This document shows positions 1-11,929 of a stretch of 64,000 nucleotides of DNA, piece after piece. The translations under genes and the position numbers were made by a program. The DNA is from Acridotheres tristis (lineage: Eukaryota > Chordata > Aves > Passeriformes > Sturnidae), in contig CM072905.1 of NCBI GenBank assembly GCA_037013685.1, positions 4,661,491 to 4,725,490 of the forward strand. Reading direction: 5' to 3'. How positions within the stretch are numbered: position 1 is the stretch's first letter; the number at the start of each line of letters is the position of its first letter. Below the pieces are notes generated by a model. It saw only the letters and a program-made list of their open reading frames with translations. It was not told where the DNA came from and searched no databases.

Positions 1-2102
1 ATTTCACAGCTGTTTGTGCAGTTGATAACAATTTCCATCTCTCTGCTTTCTGCAGTCGTCACTGCCCTGCTGCAGAGTCTGCCTTGTCCCTCTTGGACTT
101 ACAAATCTTGTTTTTAAAAATCCAGTAACAGAAATGAACAACAGTAAATATAAAGGACTTGTGTTTATTACAGAGGGTTCTTGGACTGTGTAAATCTGCC
201 TTTTTTTACTCTGAGAAGAGTTTTTGGGATTATATTACTTAGGTTTTCTTATAGTGGAAGAGATTTAACAGGTTTTTTCTAGTGGTGTGTTGTCACAGTT
301 CACAGCTAGGAAATCTGAGGAACAGAGAGATGGAGTGATTTGCTCAAAGAAATTGGACACGGAGGAGACGAAGTCCCATGTATTCTGAATCATTATTCAC
401 ACAGGTGAAGTGAGCAGTAGAAATTAAGTTAAATAAGATTTTTATCTGCAGTATTTCTTGTGAATTGCCTTTTCCTGCCTGGCTCTTTCGAGGGGACTTG
501 ACTAGGTTATGATGCTCACTACTGAGACGTCACATCATCAAAGGAAAATGTTACATTGGGCCAGAAATGGGTGGCTGCTTCCAAGAAAAGAGGTAGAAGC
601 CACTAGGAGAGCGAGAGGGAGAACATCTCCTGCTTTGGTCAGGTCAGGAGCAGGAGTCAGCCCACAGCAGGAGCTTTACATAAAAAAGAAGCTCATAAAT
701 ATCCAACAACTTTTCTTGTAGGAAACTTCCATGCTAGAATATTTTCACCTCCAGTTCATCATTCAGCAACATCTGGCACTTCAAAGACTCGAGCAGCTCT
801 TTCTGCCTTGAATTGTCATACAAGACACTTCAGCACTCTTCCTCTGCTTTCTGAGTCAAGGATCTGTTACCATGGGTTTCTCCTGGATCTGGTAGGTGTG
901 CATGCTGATGGATTTCATGTCTTTTTGATAAATCTAAACTTACCCTTATTAGTGGCTAAGATTTTTCTCTCCCCTTTATCCAGGGTTAGCCACAGGAGCA
1001 CATTCTTCCTCCAGCTCAAAGTAGCTCCTTAAGATAGTGCTTGTGGTATGATTAGTGAGAGGATGCTGGTGTTGCTGGGTATCTTTGCCTACATTTCTTA
1101 CCCTGAAACTTGAACCAAATCACCTGTTGGCTTAAGTCAGAAGTGACTTTGCTGGCAATGAGGATCCAGTACCCTTTTTTCTAGGGCTGGATACCTTTGC
1201 TCACACTTCAAATAGGTTCTGTTTTTTATTTAATTTAGGAGTATTTCAACAGAGGGTTGTTTATTTGTTTTATATGAATGCCTGCCTTCTTACATCCAGA
1301 CAAAAACTGTGCTCCTCAGAAATGAACAGGTATTTTGCCATTGACTTAATTATTATAGATTAGAATATTTTTTTAATTCCTGCTAGATTTGACTGTATAA
1401 ATATATCTCCTTTCTTCATAAATCGCGGTACAAGAGGTCTAGGAGATTTTTAATGCTCATTGAAGATGTATCTGAAGCAGAGAGACAAGGACTTTGGAGA
1501 CGGGAATAAATATATTTTGATTAAAAGTTAAAATTTTTCAGAACAATAATGCTTATGAGCTTTTGCAAGTTATTCAGAAGGTTTCCTATTTCAGTGAATG
1601 TTAGAGTACTTGGACCTTTGAATAGTTATTACAGTGTATTTGAGCCAATAGACCTTTCATATGCAAAATAGTTAATTTTTTTTCTCCCTCAAATTTGATA
1701 ATAAAATGTTATACTAATTGAATGATAAGATCCAAAAAAGGTGACATTTGGGGACCACATTGTTATGTTGTGCTGAACTTCTGTGATGTTTTATGGGTAA
1801 GGAGTGCAGCAACATAATGGCACCAGTGTAAGTTTCTCTGCTGTGTCATTATTGAAAATGCAGAACTTGGGCTCAGATCCACATGGGAACAGATCAGTGA
1901 CACTCAAGAGCAAACCCATGACTTTCTTGGGCTCTTTCTGTCTGATTTAAAAGGCATTTCGTCATTATGATTCAAAGAATAAAGCTACTGAACCTAGGAG
2001 AATTTAGGATATCTAAGGTGCTTGTACAGATACATTTGCTTTGTCTGATAGGCAGTGAACAAATCCCTTTCCTGCCCTTGGACATACTGAATACTCTCAC
2101 AG
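1..2102. other. no gene seen; TMEM100 upstream or intronic DNA
   Basis: No reading frame resembling a known protein is present. A plausible splice acceptor (pyrimidine tract TCTCTCTGCTTTCTGCAG) ends at 55 and could open a non-coding TMEM100 exon, but no matching donor convinced me. The stretch is A/T-rich from about 1200 to 1750. From memory the human neighbour on this side is PCTP in divergent orientation, so the DNA is expected to be TMEM100 5' flank or first intron. Confidence 0.5.
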
Positions 2103-2360
2103 AAACAGGCAGAATCATTGAATAGTCATGGCTGGAAGGGACTTCTGGAAGTCACATGGTCTAACCCCAGCAGGCTCACCTAGGCAATGCTGCCCAGGAC
2201 TGTGCAGATGGCTTTTGATTATCTCTGAGGGTAGAGACTCTGAAACTTCACTGGGTTCCAGTGCTCAGTTACCCTCACAGTAAAAAAGTTTTCTTGATGA
2301 TCAGAGTGTTTCAGTGTGTGGCTGCTGCCTTTTGGGCTGTCTCTGGGTGTCTGGGTGTGC
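2103..2360 (-). mobile_element. CR1 LINE 3'-end fragment, diverged
   Basis: Read on the + strand, this is the reverse complement of the CR1 3' terminal region. It contains the octamer-like AGAATCATTGAAT, then GGCTGGAAGGGACTTCTGGA, a diverged 'TCTAACCCCAGCAGG' block, 'GTTCCAGTGCTCAGTTACCC', and TCACAGTAAAAAAGTTTTC. This is the order known from the 3' part of avian CR1. The element is therefore inserted on the minus strand and is heavily 5'-truncated, with no reverse transcriptase left. Many substitutions and small gaps suggest an old insertion. The limit at 2360 is where similarity fades; related sequence may continue toward 2570. Confidence 0.85.
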
Positions 2361-3969
2361 TTGGGTGTGTTGTGTGTTCTCAGCAGGGACAGGCTCCTCG
2401 GGCAGGGCTGAGCCACAGGCAGCTCTGCACAGCACATACAACAGGGAGCTGAGCACTCTTCCCCAGAGCAGTGGAACAAAACCTTTGGCAAACCAGATCT
2501 GTGCTTTCCTTCTCTCCTCAGGGCTCAAGGGGACTTTGTATACAAACACTCTGATTATATCCAGCATTTAGCCTGTTTGTGCCTGTGTTTTTTTAAAAAG
2601 AGTGAAATCTTCTTTCTTGGAAAACCCACAGTCAGTTATAGGAGGTGCTGAGATATAAAACCAAAAGCTCTCCACAATGAACAAATATATCTTAGCAACA
2701 AGGGTGGAGTGGTGGGAAAGGAAAAGGAGAATACAAGTATCTGGCAATTAACTTCCTACTCACAGATGTGAAGGTGATAAAAGTGATAAAAGCATTACTG
2801 CATTGCCAGCACTCTTTCTTGTTCTCTGAGCTGCATATCATGCTGCTCACGAAAGCAAAAGTGGCACAGCCCACACTAGAGTGGTGGAGGAGTCCTGGGA
2901 GCTGCTCACAGCAGGAAAAACAGTGGTTCCCCAGTGTCCCAGTCTCTGGAGCCTGTGTTGGGGTGCACTGAGCTGGGTCCAGGACAGCACATCTGTGACA
3001 GCCTGGGTGTTGGCCCCAGAGTGACCCCACATCACCAGAGCCCTGGGGACAAGGCTGAGCTCAGTCATGGCAGCCTGGAATAGTGGAGAGCCATGGGCTT
3101 CTCTTGCTCTGATCAGGTGGACTCTGATTATTCCCTGGGCTTCCCAGAGCCAAAAGGTATTTGCCTCTTGTGTGGATGCAGTCAAACTGTGCATGCTGTC
3201 AGGACTGAGAGCATATTTACAGTCTGGAGACAGGATGAAAAGAACCTGTTGTATTTGAGATGAGTGAATATGATGGTAAATCTCCCTCCATTGCAGGGAT
3301 GTAATTTCATGGATTTACAAGAGACCCATTGCTTTTGCATGAAGCCAGTGAAAATGGCAAGCTGTCAGTCTGGCACTGATGTTGCTGTAATTGGAGGTTC
3401 ACCAGCCTTGAGTTGAGCTGAGTGCAGGAATCTGCATCCCCACTCCCCCCACATCTACACCTTCTCATGACCATTTGAATTTTTTCCCTAAGTAGCACTT
3501 GCACTGAGAAAGGCTCACTGTTCATCCTAGTTTTTGCTGGGCTTGATCATGTTACTGTGGTATGAGCAAATCCGTGTAATGTATTATGTGTAGATGTATA
3601 AAGAAACTGTGTGGAAAAAGTACGAGCAAAAATCAAAACAGTGTGTGAACTTCACCTCTTTGTGAGAAAATGTAATGCCATTGAAATTTAAATTACATCC
3701 AGAAATACTGACTTTAGGATGTAACTTAATGTGGGATTTGGCCCACAACACTTTAGTGTTGGTGTGTGTCTTGGTGTGTGACTGTTCTTTCTAGCATTCC
3801 ATATTGCTGACTTTTACTATAAGAAGTGATTCAGATCCTTAACGATCAGTCGTGTCACTGTTATCTTGTTATGGGGTCTGAATGTCTGCTTGTTTGTGAT
3901 CCCAAGGGGATACTTCTGTGTCCCCACTTGTCTAATAAATAATTGGTGATTATTGGTTGAATTGATGCT
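2361..3969. other. no gene seen; intron or 5' flank of TMEM100
   Basis: The part to about 2570 may be a further decayed continuation of the CR1 fragment, but I cannot match it. No exon-like frame is supported in the rest. The last bases, AT-rich with a weak pyrimidine tract, lead into the acceptor at 3982. Confidence 0.45.
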
Positions 3970-3982
3970 CTTCTCTCCACAG
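3970..3982 (+). promoter_or_regulatory. TMEM100: splice acceptor before the TMEM100 coding exon
   Basis: A pyrimidine-rich tract (CTTCTCTCCAC) runs into AG at 3981-3982, which is a good 3' splice site. It places the start of the coding exon at 3983, 62 bases before the initiator ATG. TMEM100 in mammals has its whole reading frame in the last exon behind one or more non-coding exons, and this arrangement fits. The donor exon or exons could not be identified with confidence in 1-3969 and may lie partly outside the window. Confidence 0.7.
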
Positions 3983-3988
3983 TGCAGC

Positions 3989-4018
3989 ATGTGCTCAGCA
4001 GAGCCTGCTCTAGCCTAA
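3989..4018 (+). CDS. short upstream ORF in the TMEM100 leader (9 codons)
   Basis: This is an ATG followed by eight more sense codons and TAA, lying wholly in the predicted 5' leader between the splice acceptor at 3982 and the TMEM100 start at 4045. It is in a different frame from TMEM100 and ends 26 bases before its ATG. The ATG has A at -3, so scanning ribosomes could use it. The peptide is too short to carry a recognisable function, and any effect would be on translation of TMEM100 by uORF and reinitiation. It exists in the mRNA only if splicing uses the acceptor at 3982. Confidence 0.4.
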   Translation: MCSAEPALA

Positions 4019-4044
4019 GAACGGGCCGAGCCAAGCCAATCAAG

Positions 4045-4449
4045 ATGACAAACGAACCTATCAAAGAGATCCTGGGCACCCCAAAGCATCCTGATTCCGT
4101 ACCCCCAGAGAAAAGCAACAACAATGACTGTGTGATAACCACCATCCCTCTGGTGAGCGAGTGCCAGCTGACAGCAGCCACGGGGGGGGCAGAGCTGTCC
4201 TGCTACCGCTGCACCGTTCCCTTCGGCGTGGTCATCCTCATCGCCGGCGTCGTGGTCACCGCCGTGGCATACATCTTCAACTCGCATGGATCCATCATCT
4301 CTGTCTTTGGGCTGGTCCTCTTGTCCTCAGGACTCATCCTGCTGGCTTCCAGCGTGGTGTGCTGGAAGATCAGGCAGCAGAGAAAGAAGGCGAAGAGGCG
4401 GGAGAGCCAGACAGCGCTCGTGGCAAACCAGAGAACCTTGTTTGGCTAA
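4045..4449 (+). CDS. TMEM100: transmembrane protein 100 (TMEM100)
   Basis: This is a complete 134-residue frame from ATG 4045 to TAA 4447-4449, matching the usual 134-residue length of the family. I recognise it by the block GGAELSCYRC at residues 48-57, the NSHGSIIS linker at 79-86 and the C-terminal KKAKRRESQTALVANQR at 114-130. Two hydrophobic segments lie at about 58-78 and 85-106, joined by a very short NSHG-containing loop, with both termini expected in the cytosol. The tail after the second segment is strongly basic. The start is the first in-frame ATG after the splice acceptor and has A at -3. From established knowledge, TMEM100 is induced in arterial endothelium by BMP9/BMP10 through ALK1 and is needed for vascular development. 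In sensory neurons it modulates the TRPA1-TRPV1 complex through its basic tail. The residues before about 28 diverge most from the mammalian protein as I remember it. No frameshift or truncation is seen. Confidence 0.97.
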   Translation: MTNEPIKEILGTPKHPDSVPPEKSNNNDCVITTIPLVSECQLTAATGGAELSCYRCTVPFGVVILIAGVVVTAVAYIFNSHGSIISVFGLVLLSSGLILLASSVVCWKIRQQRKKAKRRESQTALVANQRTLFG

Positions 4450-4894
4450 AGGCAGCCGAGAGGAGGCTGGACAGAAGGAAGAACCTTTGTAAGTCAACCT
4501 GGCTGTTTATCAGGAGGAGACATTGCAGATTTTAATTTAACTGTGGAAACGAACTGAAATGAAAATGGAATGGACTAAGTAATTGTAACAATTCTGCAAG
4601 TGCTCTCAATGTATTTTTTACTGCAGACTTGATAGTGATTCTTTCCAAGACAGAGGAAAACCCATTTTTCCTTCACAGAAAATTGTGTCACATAACTGCA
4701 ACCATCCTAACTGCGTTCTCCAGCATGCTGATTGTGTTGGAAAGGGAACTTGTGGGAACTGAGAAAATAATTTGAACTGACTTGAAATGCAAGAGGTCTC
4801 CTTAAAACACTGACATTTGACCAAGGGAGAAGTCATAGCATTTGAAGTGACTACAAGCTTATGGCCAGAGTATCTGAGACTTAAACTGTAGCTC

Positions 4895-4931
4895 AAAAAA
4901 AAAAAAAAAAAAAAAAAAAAAGAAAAAAAAA
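4895..4931 (+). repeat. A-rich tract in the TMEM100 3'UTR
   Basis: This is a run of 26 A residues at 4895-4920, one further A, a G and a second run of nine A to 4931. It lies inside the predicted 3'UTR. It could be an internal oligo(dT) priming site in cDNA libraries and a length-polymorphic microsatellite. It is not followed by a coding sequence or flanked by obvious target-site duplications, so I do not read it as a retrocopy tail. Confidence 0.9.
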
Positions 4932-5199
4932 GCAATATGAGCACATTGCAAATTGCTCAATAAGCTGATTCTTATATTTTATGTAACTTCCTCCTCCCAA
5001 TACCTGTGGTACTGTCCCCCTTTTTTAAACCAACTAATATTGATTTTGTTTCACTATTGAATAGAAATCAGTAGAAATGTGTAATTATGTTGTTTAACCT
5101 AAATAACGAGGTATGATCATAGCTTAAAACATGCGACATTTTTTGTAAATTAAAGTGGTCAGGTTTAGCACTTTTGATTATTTTGCTATAAAACTAAAA

Positions 5200-5205
5200 A
5201 ATAAA
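5200..5205 (+). terminator. TMEM100: candidate TMEM100 polyadenylation signal (AATAAA)
   Basis: This is the first canonical AATAAA downstream of the TMEM100 stop, about 750 bases into the 3'UTR. It is followed within 30 bases by further A/T-rich sequence. Cleavage would be expected at about 5215-5235. The hexamer is visible, but its use is inferred. Confidence 0.6.
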
Positions 5206-5222
5206 TTTCATTAAAATAATAT

Positions 5223-8200
5223 CCAGTGCTGCTAGACCTTTAGAAAATATTTCTTTATTGAAAAGAAGATAGCTTGTATCTTCAACTCTGACTGCATTAT
5301 ATTTCTATTTTTGTAGAACAACCCCTGGGACAATAACTGTGATCACATGTACTGCTGGTCTCTTTCAAAAACCTCTGCAGCCTGTGGACTTTGGTTTGAT
5401 AGTCCAACCCTCTGCAGCTTGATTAACAGCTCTGTTATTGAAAAATAGCAGACAGTTCTGCAGACACTCACTGTCACAGTCAGTTTGAGACATAACTATT
5501 AATAATAACTTGTGGAAGCAAAGCTATGTGTAGTGTTTGCTGACTGAGCTTTGGGATTACAAATCTTCATGAAAAGCAGGTGCCAGGTGTCCCCTGCTTG
5601 TGGCTGAGGTGTTGATTCTGTAACTCTTGCGTTGTAGAGGTCTTCCAGCTTTTCTCAGTTAATGGATTATTGAGGGGCTTGGATTATTGATTCCCAAACT
5701 GAAGCAAACCAGAACATGATTTCTCCTTCTTGAAGGACAAGTGGTGCTGAGCTGAGTCACAGATTTCCACTCTGGTGTGTATGAGAAGGCAGAGAGGCTG
5801 CATGGAGCCCTCCTTCTATTTTTTCTCTCTTCTCTTTTCCCCCTTACTTTCTCCAGACTCAAAAGGGCTGGGTGTGATTTTTGCTTTCCACTACCAAGGT
5901 GAGACAGACCTGTGTCCTCTCTTTGACCTCAGAGCCTCTGGCAGCCAGGGCAGTTCTGGTGATGCTGCTGCAGAGCCCACCTGCCAAAGAGGTGCTGCGG
6001 GGGCTTCCTTCTGCAGCTCATCCTGGATCCCTACACTTCTCCTGCTGAAACCACTCAGGAATTCTGGCTTGCCACCATTTCCTCTGCCCTCCATGGTTTA
6101 AGCTTGTTACATCCATAACTTATCCCTGGATTTGCAAGCTGCACCTCGTGTTTTAAATAGAGCGAGCTATATGTGCAGGAGGGGATGTTTGGGGTCAGTA
6201 TTTGCGTTGCCACACTCCGTGGTTACCAGACGCTATAATAAAATCACTTGCATCAGAGGAAAGCTGACAACACATTTTAGCACTTCCATAGCCCTCACTT
6301 AATCAGGGCAGGAAGCTTTCCTGCTGCTAGGAGAACATGTTGCGTCACCAGAACATCTGACACCGGTGTCTTGTGTCAATCACTTTGCTTAAGGTCATTA
6401 AAAATATTAGGGTGTCCCCTTACGATGTACAGGTTTTGCATGAGTGACAATTCATGGGAAATGCATAGCATGATAAATAATGGAACAGGTGGACTAAAGT
6501 GGTATATTTCCTGTTTAAAATGAGAAAATTGATTGACATCAGCAAAGCTGGATAAGCTAAGTAGAGCTGTTCATCTTTTTCCCTCCCTGGGAGCACAATA
6601 GTTTTTTTCTGACTCCTTCTTCACCCTCCCCATTTCTTTTTTCGTCAGTGGAATTTTGGGGGCTGCTGAGGAGAGAACTGCAGGGGCTGTAGAGATGCAG
6701 TGATTTCCACAACGTGTGTGGCAGTTTGAATCCATGGTTCCTAGGCTGAGCCTAGAGCAGGATCTGCCCACTGCCCTCTCCAGAAATCTTTCCCACACAT
6801 GGGTCCTCCTTTGGCCATCACTGTGATACAGCCGAGCTTGCTGTGGAAGGAAGGTAGAGGTACAAGGTGAGGCTCAGCTCAAAGTCAAAAAAGAAAAGCC
6901 AAACTCCAGGAATGGAGACAATGGGGGTTTTGGAGCAGCTTTTCTTCAGGGAGGGTAAGTAAGAGTGAGTAAGAACTGCTCTGCTGCTACTAGAGATGAT
7001 TTCCCTTTCCTTATCTCTGCTCTCTTTGACTTTTGCAGTGCATAGGCAAGGACGTGGCAGAGTTCCTGGACCACCCTCTGCCTTACTAACTGGGGGCAGC
7101 TGGGCATTAGGCAGCCTGTGAGCAGTGACAGACACATTGCAGTGACCCTGGATGTGATCCCCTGGCACAGCAAAGCTTCAGGCACACCGTGGCCTCCTGC
7201 AGTGCCAGCTGACTGGACAGGCTGGCAGGCTCTGGCTGAGAGGGGCTGCTGAGCTCAGCAGCATCGTTGGTGTCCTTTAGAGATGAGGTATGGGCACGAG
7301 CATCTTCTCACCAAGAAGCAAATGAAAGGCTGTGCAGGAAGTCAGGCTTGTTTGTCCTTTATTCAGAGGAGCAAAACAGTAATTTTATGGGGAAGGATCC
7401 CAGCACCTGATCCTGGTCCCTGCAGGAGCCAAGCAGAGGTTGTGAGCAGTTCAGGCAGAAGTTTTTGTGCTGTTGAAGATGTTTTCAAAGCTTTCATCAC
7501 TAAGTGTTCACATGCCCTTAGGAACTGACTTGTCCCCCATGATTTGTTTGCATTGATTTTGGGCCAGTCTGAAGCAGTAGCAGGGTCTTTTCTGACTGAC
7601 CAGCAATGACATCTGACCCATGTCTCACAGTCTATGCTTTTTTCTTCTTGCAAATCTATATATTTCAGATATTTTTATTATTATCCTCTCTCTCTGCACA
7701 CCCAGGAACAACATATCCTTAAAGCCCAACCAAAATTTCTGCTTCAAATTTTGAACCCCATGACCTAATCTGGATCGATTTGGAGTTTCATGCCTGAGTG
7801 CTGGGTGCTGCAGTGCACCAAGTCTTTGATACAAAGCCATCTGGAACTCCACGATTGCTGTTTGGTGTTTCCCATGGGAATCTGAGAAGCAGAAGGATGC
7901 AACCCTGTGGAGATCAAAGTGACCTTCCCTTCTGGTGTGAAAAGGCTTTGAATGCCACAAATGGTGTTTCAGTTCTGGGAGAGGCTGGGTGGGAGCCGAT
8001 GCAAATTTTATTGTCACAATTGCTTGTCTATCCCTTCCTGAAAGCCCTGGCAGCAGTGCACAAGCAAAACTGCCCTCACAAGGATAGAAAATTATCTAAT
8101 AGAGGAATTGCGCTGGTGCTCTGGGCAAATGTTACAGCGATCTTAAATAATAATTTCAAAACCTAAGCACAGGAAATTGTGTCTGTAACTACACCCTGTA

Positions 8201-11200
8201 TTGCTATTGTACACAAGGACAGTTATAGCCTGGGACAGTATTCTAAAATAATAATCAGATTGGTATGACAATGCCTAGATTTTGTTCAAGTCAAAACGCC
8301 CAATTTACAATTCCCCAGTTATTTCACGTGTTGTGTTTTGTACGTGACTCTGGCTCTATCACCATAATTTTCCAGGTTAAAAAAAAAAAAAAAAGAGAGA
8401 GAAAGGTTAGTTTCGTGGACTTGTGTCAAGAATTAAGTTTCTGTGCCATGGACACTTGGGAGAGCTCCTGTTACCCAACACCAAATGTAAAGTATTACTG
8501 CAGCTCCACAGAACAGGAACCAGCTCAGAGGGGAACGGAGAGAGGCCTGAGAGTCTCATCAGCATCCGGAAGAGCCAGGCCAGGAACGAGCCCTCTGGAA
8601 TATCCCCTGTTCCTGCCTCAGCTTTGCTCATCCAGAGTCAAATCCAGGGTTACTGCTCCTTTGATATCTGAGATGGAAGTTGTTGCATATAATTAGCAGG
8701 TTTCACCTAATTTGTTTGTACAATGGTCTGCAAAATAAGAAGAGCAGAACAATATTGGCAGCCATCATTTTGCATAGATATTACCAGTACCTCTGAGCAT
8801 TGACAGACATCATTTTGCTTTTATATTTCCAATAGCTTTGATGCCTGTAGGTTGGATGACATTTTAGCTATATCAATATAAATATTTGCCAGTCATGAAG
8901 GGCTTTTATATACTGAAGTATGTTACATATCAAGAATTGCAGTTTATGATGTGAAAAATATAAATTCTGGCAGAAATCTATGTGTAGACTAAATCTTACA
9001 GGCTAAACTATGTGGGAGAACAATGGTCTTAAACTGCAAAATCAACTTGAATTTTTGGCTTTTATTCAGGTTGTTGATGTCACTATTAACATGACACAGG
9101 ACCTAATCCTTCCTCTTGTGAGCAGCCAGTTGGAGTCCTTTTGTCCTGATTCCCTGCATCCTAAAATTTGCATTTGTAGCAAACACGGCAATTTTGAAAA
9201 ACACTTCTTTTGGATTAATTGCTTTTCCTCTTAACTCTTGTTCTGTGCTTTCTATACCAATAGAAAAATATTAAACTTTAAAAACAGAAAAAGATGGAGG
9301 AAAGAGAAGAACATGCAACTGCAGATGTTGGACACTGCATGGAGTAATGGAAGGATAGTAAATGTGCCTTGTTGATGGAGACTTTTAAAGATATGTAAGT
9401 CTTGTTTCTGATACATCCTGGACTTTATCCTGAGTTTCATTCTTACAAAATGCCTGAAGCCCCCAGGTTAATACTGGTCTTAGATCCTCACCTCATATTT
9501 TTTTTCTGTTTCCCAGGAACCATTTAGCTCAGCAAAACACAGATTCTTTTCCCATCTTTTGCAGCCCGACATTGAATGGCCACGTGGGATTTGCAGAGGC
9601 AGTGCCCCCACGGTTTTTTCAGTTAAAAGGCATTCAGCCACAGTCTGCTCTTGAAGGGGTAGGCTCTGTGCAGAGGTAAAGATTTCTTTACATTTTCTTT
9701 CTGCAGCAAGAGATGTCAGTGAACAATCTATGACAAAAACACAAATAGCAGCAGAGCAGCCCTTCACTGCCTCTTCTCAGCCACGTTCCCTTTCCATCTG
9801 AAGGCCCAAGTTTGTGAATAGAGTTAACAGCTTTCCTGGAAAACTGGCCCATGACTTTATTTCCTTGTGAACTCCATCCACCTGTCATGTTAGGGCTTGG
9901 TGCAGCGCCAGGGCTGGCAGGAAATAATAGGCAGCAGGATGCTGGTGTGTGTCGATGGCCCTGACCCTCCCATTCCTGAGCATGAATAAGCCTCGGGCTC
10001 ACCGGGCGTCAGAGCCACACAGCTCCCGGGCCCTGGGACACGCATGGGTGGGAGGCACAGCCACTAAAATAACATCCAGCCAGCAGAGCTGCAGCCCCAG
10101 AGCTGTGCGGAGGGATGGTGTCACATTCTCACTGCCTGCTGCCCTTTGTTCTCTGCCCTGCACCCTGCAGAGAGGAGTCTGCTGCTTCACACAGTAAAAA
10201 TGGACAAAGCAGGACTCCATGTGAATTAGCTGAGATTCCCCTGAACAGACTTATTTCCTTGGAATTCATGGGGTATGTTATGGATGACCACGTGTTGCCA
10301 CTTCTGCTTTGCTTCTATCTAGGTAATTTCATTCTTTGCCTACCGACTGATGGTGCTTCAAAGAACGACCTCTGCTAGCATACAGGCAAAGGACTTTTCA
10401 CTCTGGATTGCAAAATAAACTTGTAAAGAAACATCCTGATCTCTTAACCATTTCTCTATAAACAGTTTTCTCAGGAAAGTCTAATGACTGGGTCTGGAAG
10501 AAAATTGTTTCCTAATCTGGAGCAAAAGTACAGCAGAAGTTTAATGAAATGCAGGCTTGAAGCAAAGCATCCTCTCACCCTTTTCCTTTTTTTTTCCCCA
10601 AAGGCAAAACTGCTGAAGTGAATAATATAACTCATGTGAAAGATCATAAAGATAATAAAGTTATTGCTGATGTTTAAGCTCTTGCAAATGAACAACTAAT
10701 TGTATATAGGACCAACACCTCCTTAGTCTTTTCTAAGAAAAATCCCAACAATTTAGAGAACAAGCTGTTCTTCCCTTGGCAGAACCTTTCAGTTCCTCCA
10801 TCACAGCAGCTGGGCTGTGATAGGTGCTGTGCCACCAGCTCCAAGTATTGTGAGAGACGTGAACCATCAGTGTTGAGCACAGCATTCACATCACAGTCCC
10901 TGCTTTGTTCCTGTCCTGCCCCTCTGTGTGCTGGCATCAGTGGGGCTAAGGTGGCTTTTTGAGCAACCACCTCTTCCTCACTGCAACCTGGGCTGCTCCA
11001 TGCCAACCAGGACTAGAGCTACAGACACAGAAAAGTGCACTTGGTCTCTAAAGTGACCAGAAGTGAAAGCATGAAGCCTGGAGCTCAGGATGGGACAGAA
11101 AAATCAGGCAGTATCCATGTGCCCATGTGTGCTTTGCTCACACTAGTGCTAAAGCAGAGGTAAGTACTGCAGAGGAGGACTGGAGCATGTTGGTAAGCAG

Positions 11201-11754
11201 CCTGGGGAGAATTCTCTTCCCTGGCTGTGTGAAGGGTTTTGTTTTCCTCTGCACAAAGCAGAGGACAGCCAGGAGCTCTGGGCTCCACACCGAGCTGTCC
11301 ACACACCCCAGAGCATCACAGCGTGGAGGGGCTGCTGCACTTCTGGCACTGGCTTTGTGAGACTGCAGAGGATCATTAGATCATTTCCCATGGGCAGCCA
11401 GATGGTATCAACTTTCACTCTGGTCTTTGGTCAGAACGGTCAATAAAAACCATTCCCCTGGTGGTGGTAAAACCAACTGTGCTTCTGTGGAAGAATTACT
11501 ACTCAACAGCCTTTGAAATACAATAGGCTCCTTCCAGTCAGAGTTACAAAAATTAAAAGTGACCCCAGAACGGACCATTACTGAACAACAGGACTGCGCA
11601 GGAACTGGCAGCCAGACATTCCCCTGCCTGGAAAGTCATGTTCTACAACTGTCCTGGCTCCCAGCACTTCTCCAAAACTTTGCTGTGTTTTACCGGAGCC
11701 AGATCTCTTAATCCACCTGGTTTTGGTGTATGTTCCGTGTTCCCAGCTACTGCT
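5223..11754. other. intergenic DNA downstream of TMEM100, no gene seen
   Basis: Only short scattered frames occur, none with recognisable domains. The single notable item is a run of 16 A at 8379-8394 followed by a short GA-rich segment. Base composition alternates between A/T-rich (5.2-5.4, 8.7-9.4 kb) and G/C-richer stretches (6.8-7.5, 9.5-11.4 kb). Conserved enhancers for TMEM100 could lie here but cannot be recognised without cross-species alignment. Confidence 0.5.
8379..8402 (+). repeat. A16 run followed by (GA) repeat
   Basis: Sixteen consecutive A residues are followed by GAGAGAGA. This is a simple low-complexity tract with no retroposon body recognisable upstream. Confidence 0.85.
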
Positions 11755-11925
11755 GAGCGCAGCTTTGTTACGGGCGCTGCCGCTCTGAGCATCCCGGGTC
11801 TCAGTGATGGTGCTGAGGCTGCTCAGGGCTGCTGGCAGAGCTGCCTCCCCAAGCCCCCGGCACGGCACCGAGCTCCTGGCGGCCGAGCAGGGACGCAAAT
11901 TTGGGATATTTTTGAGCGCCATCTA
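11755..11925. other. CpG cluster in intergenic DNA
   Basis: By hand count about twelve CpG dinucleotides fall in roughly 165 bases, in a region where CpG is otherwise scarce. The cluster ends at a CTCF-like motif (11916-11929). Retained CpG suggests low germline methylation, as seen at promoters, enhancers or bound CTCF sites. No gene starts here as far as I can see. It is too short to meet usual CpG-island length criteria. Confidence 0.55.
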
Positions 11926-11929
11926 CTGG
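11916..11929 (-). promoter_or_regulatory. candidate CTCF binding site
   Basis: The bases GCGCCATCTACTGG match the reverse complement of the vertebrate CTCF core (GCGCC-M-Y-CT-R-S-TGG) at every core position, so the motif points to the minus strand. It sits at the end of a CpG cluster about 7 kb downstream of TMEM100 and 38 kb upstream of SMIM36, where an insulator or loop anchor would separate the two genes. Occupancy is inferred only; single motif matches also occur by chance. Confidence 0.5.

Larger units (their letters stand above)
4450..5222 (+). other. TMEM100: TMEM100 3' untranslated region
   Basis: This non-coding stretch follows the TMEM100 stop directly and runs to just past the first canonical AATAAA (5200-5205). 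No acceptor or new frame interrupts it. The distal part from about 4980 is A/T-rich. A 26-base A run (4895-4920) followed by more A-rich sequence to 4931 lies in the middle. The end point is inferred from the poly(A) signal and is approximate; a longer 3'UTR using a later signal cannot be excluded. Confidence 0.7.

Noticed and set aside
2361..2570. Extension of the CR1 fragment toward its reverse transcriptase end
   Set aside because: The sequence could not be aligned convincingly by eye to any CR1 3' region I know. No RT motif is present.
4015..4287. Antisense open frame opposite TMEM100
   Set aside because: It is a shadow of the G/C-rich TMEM100 coding exon and has no features of its own.
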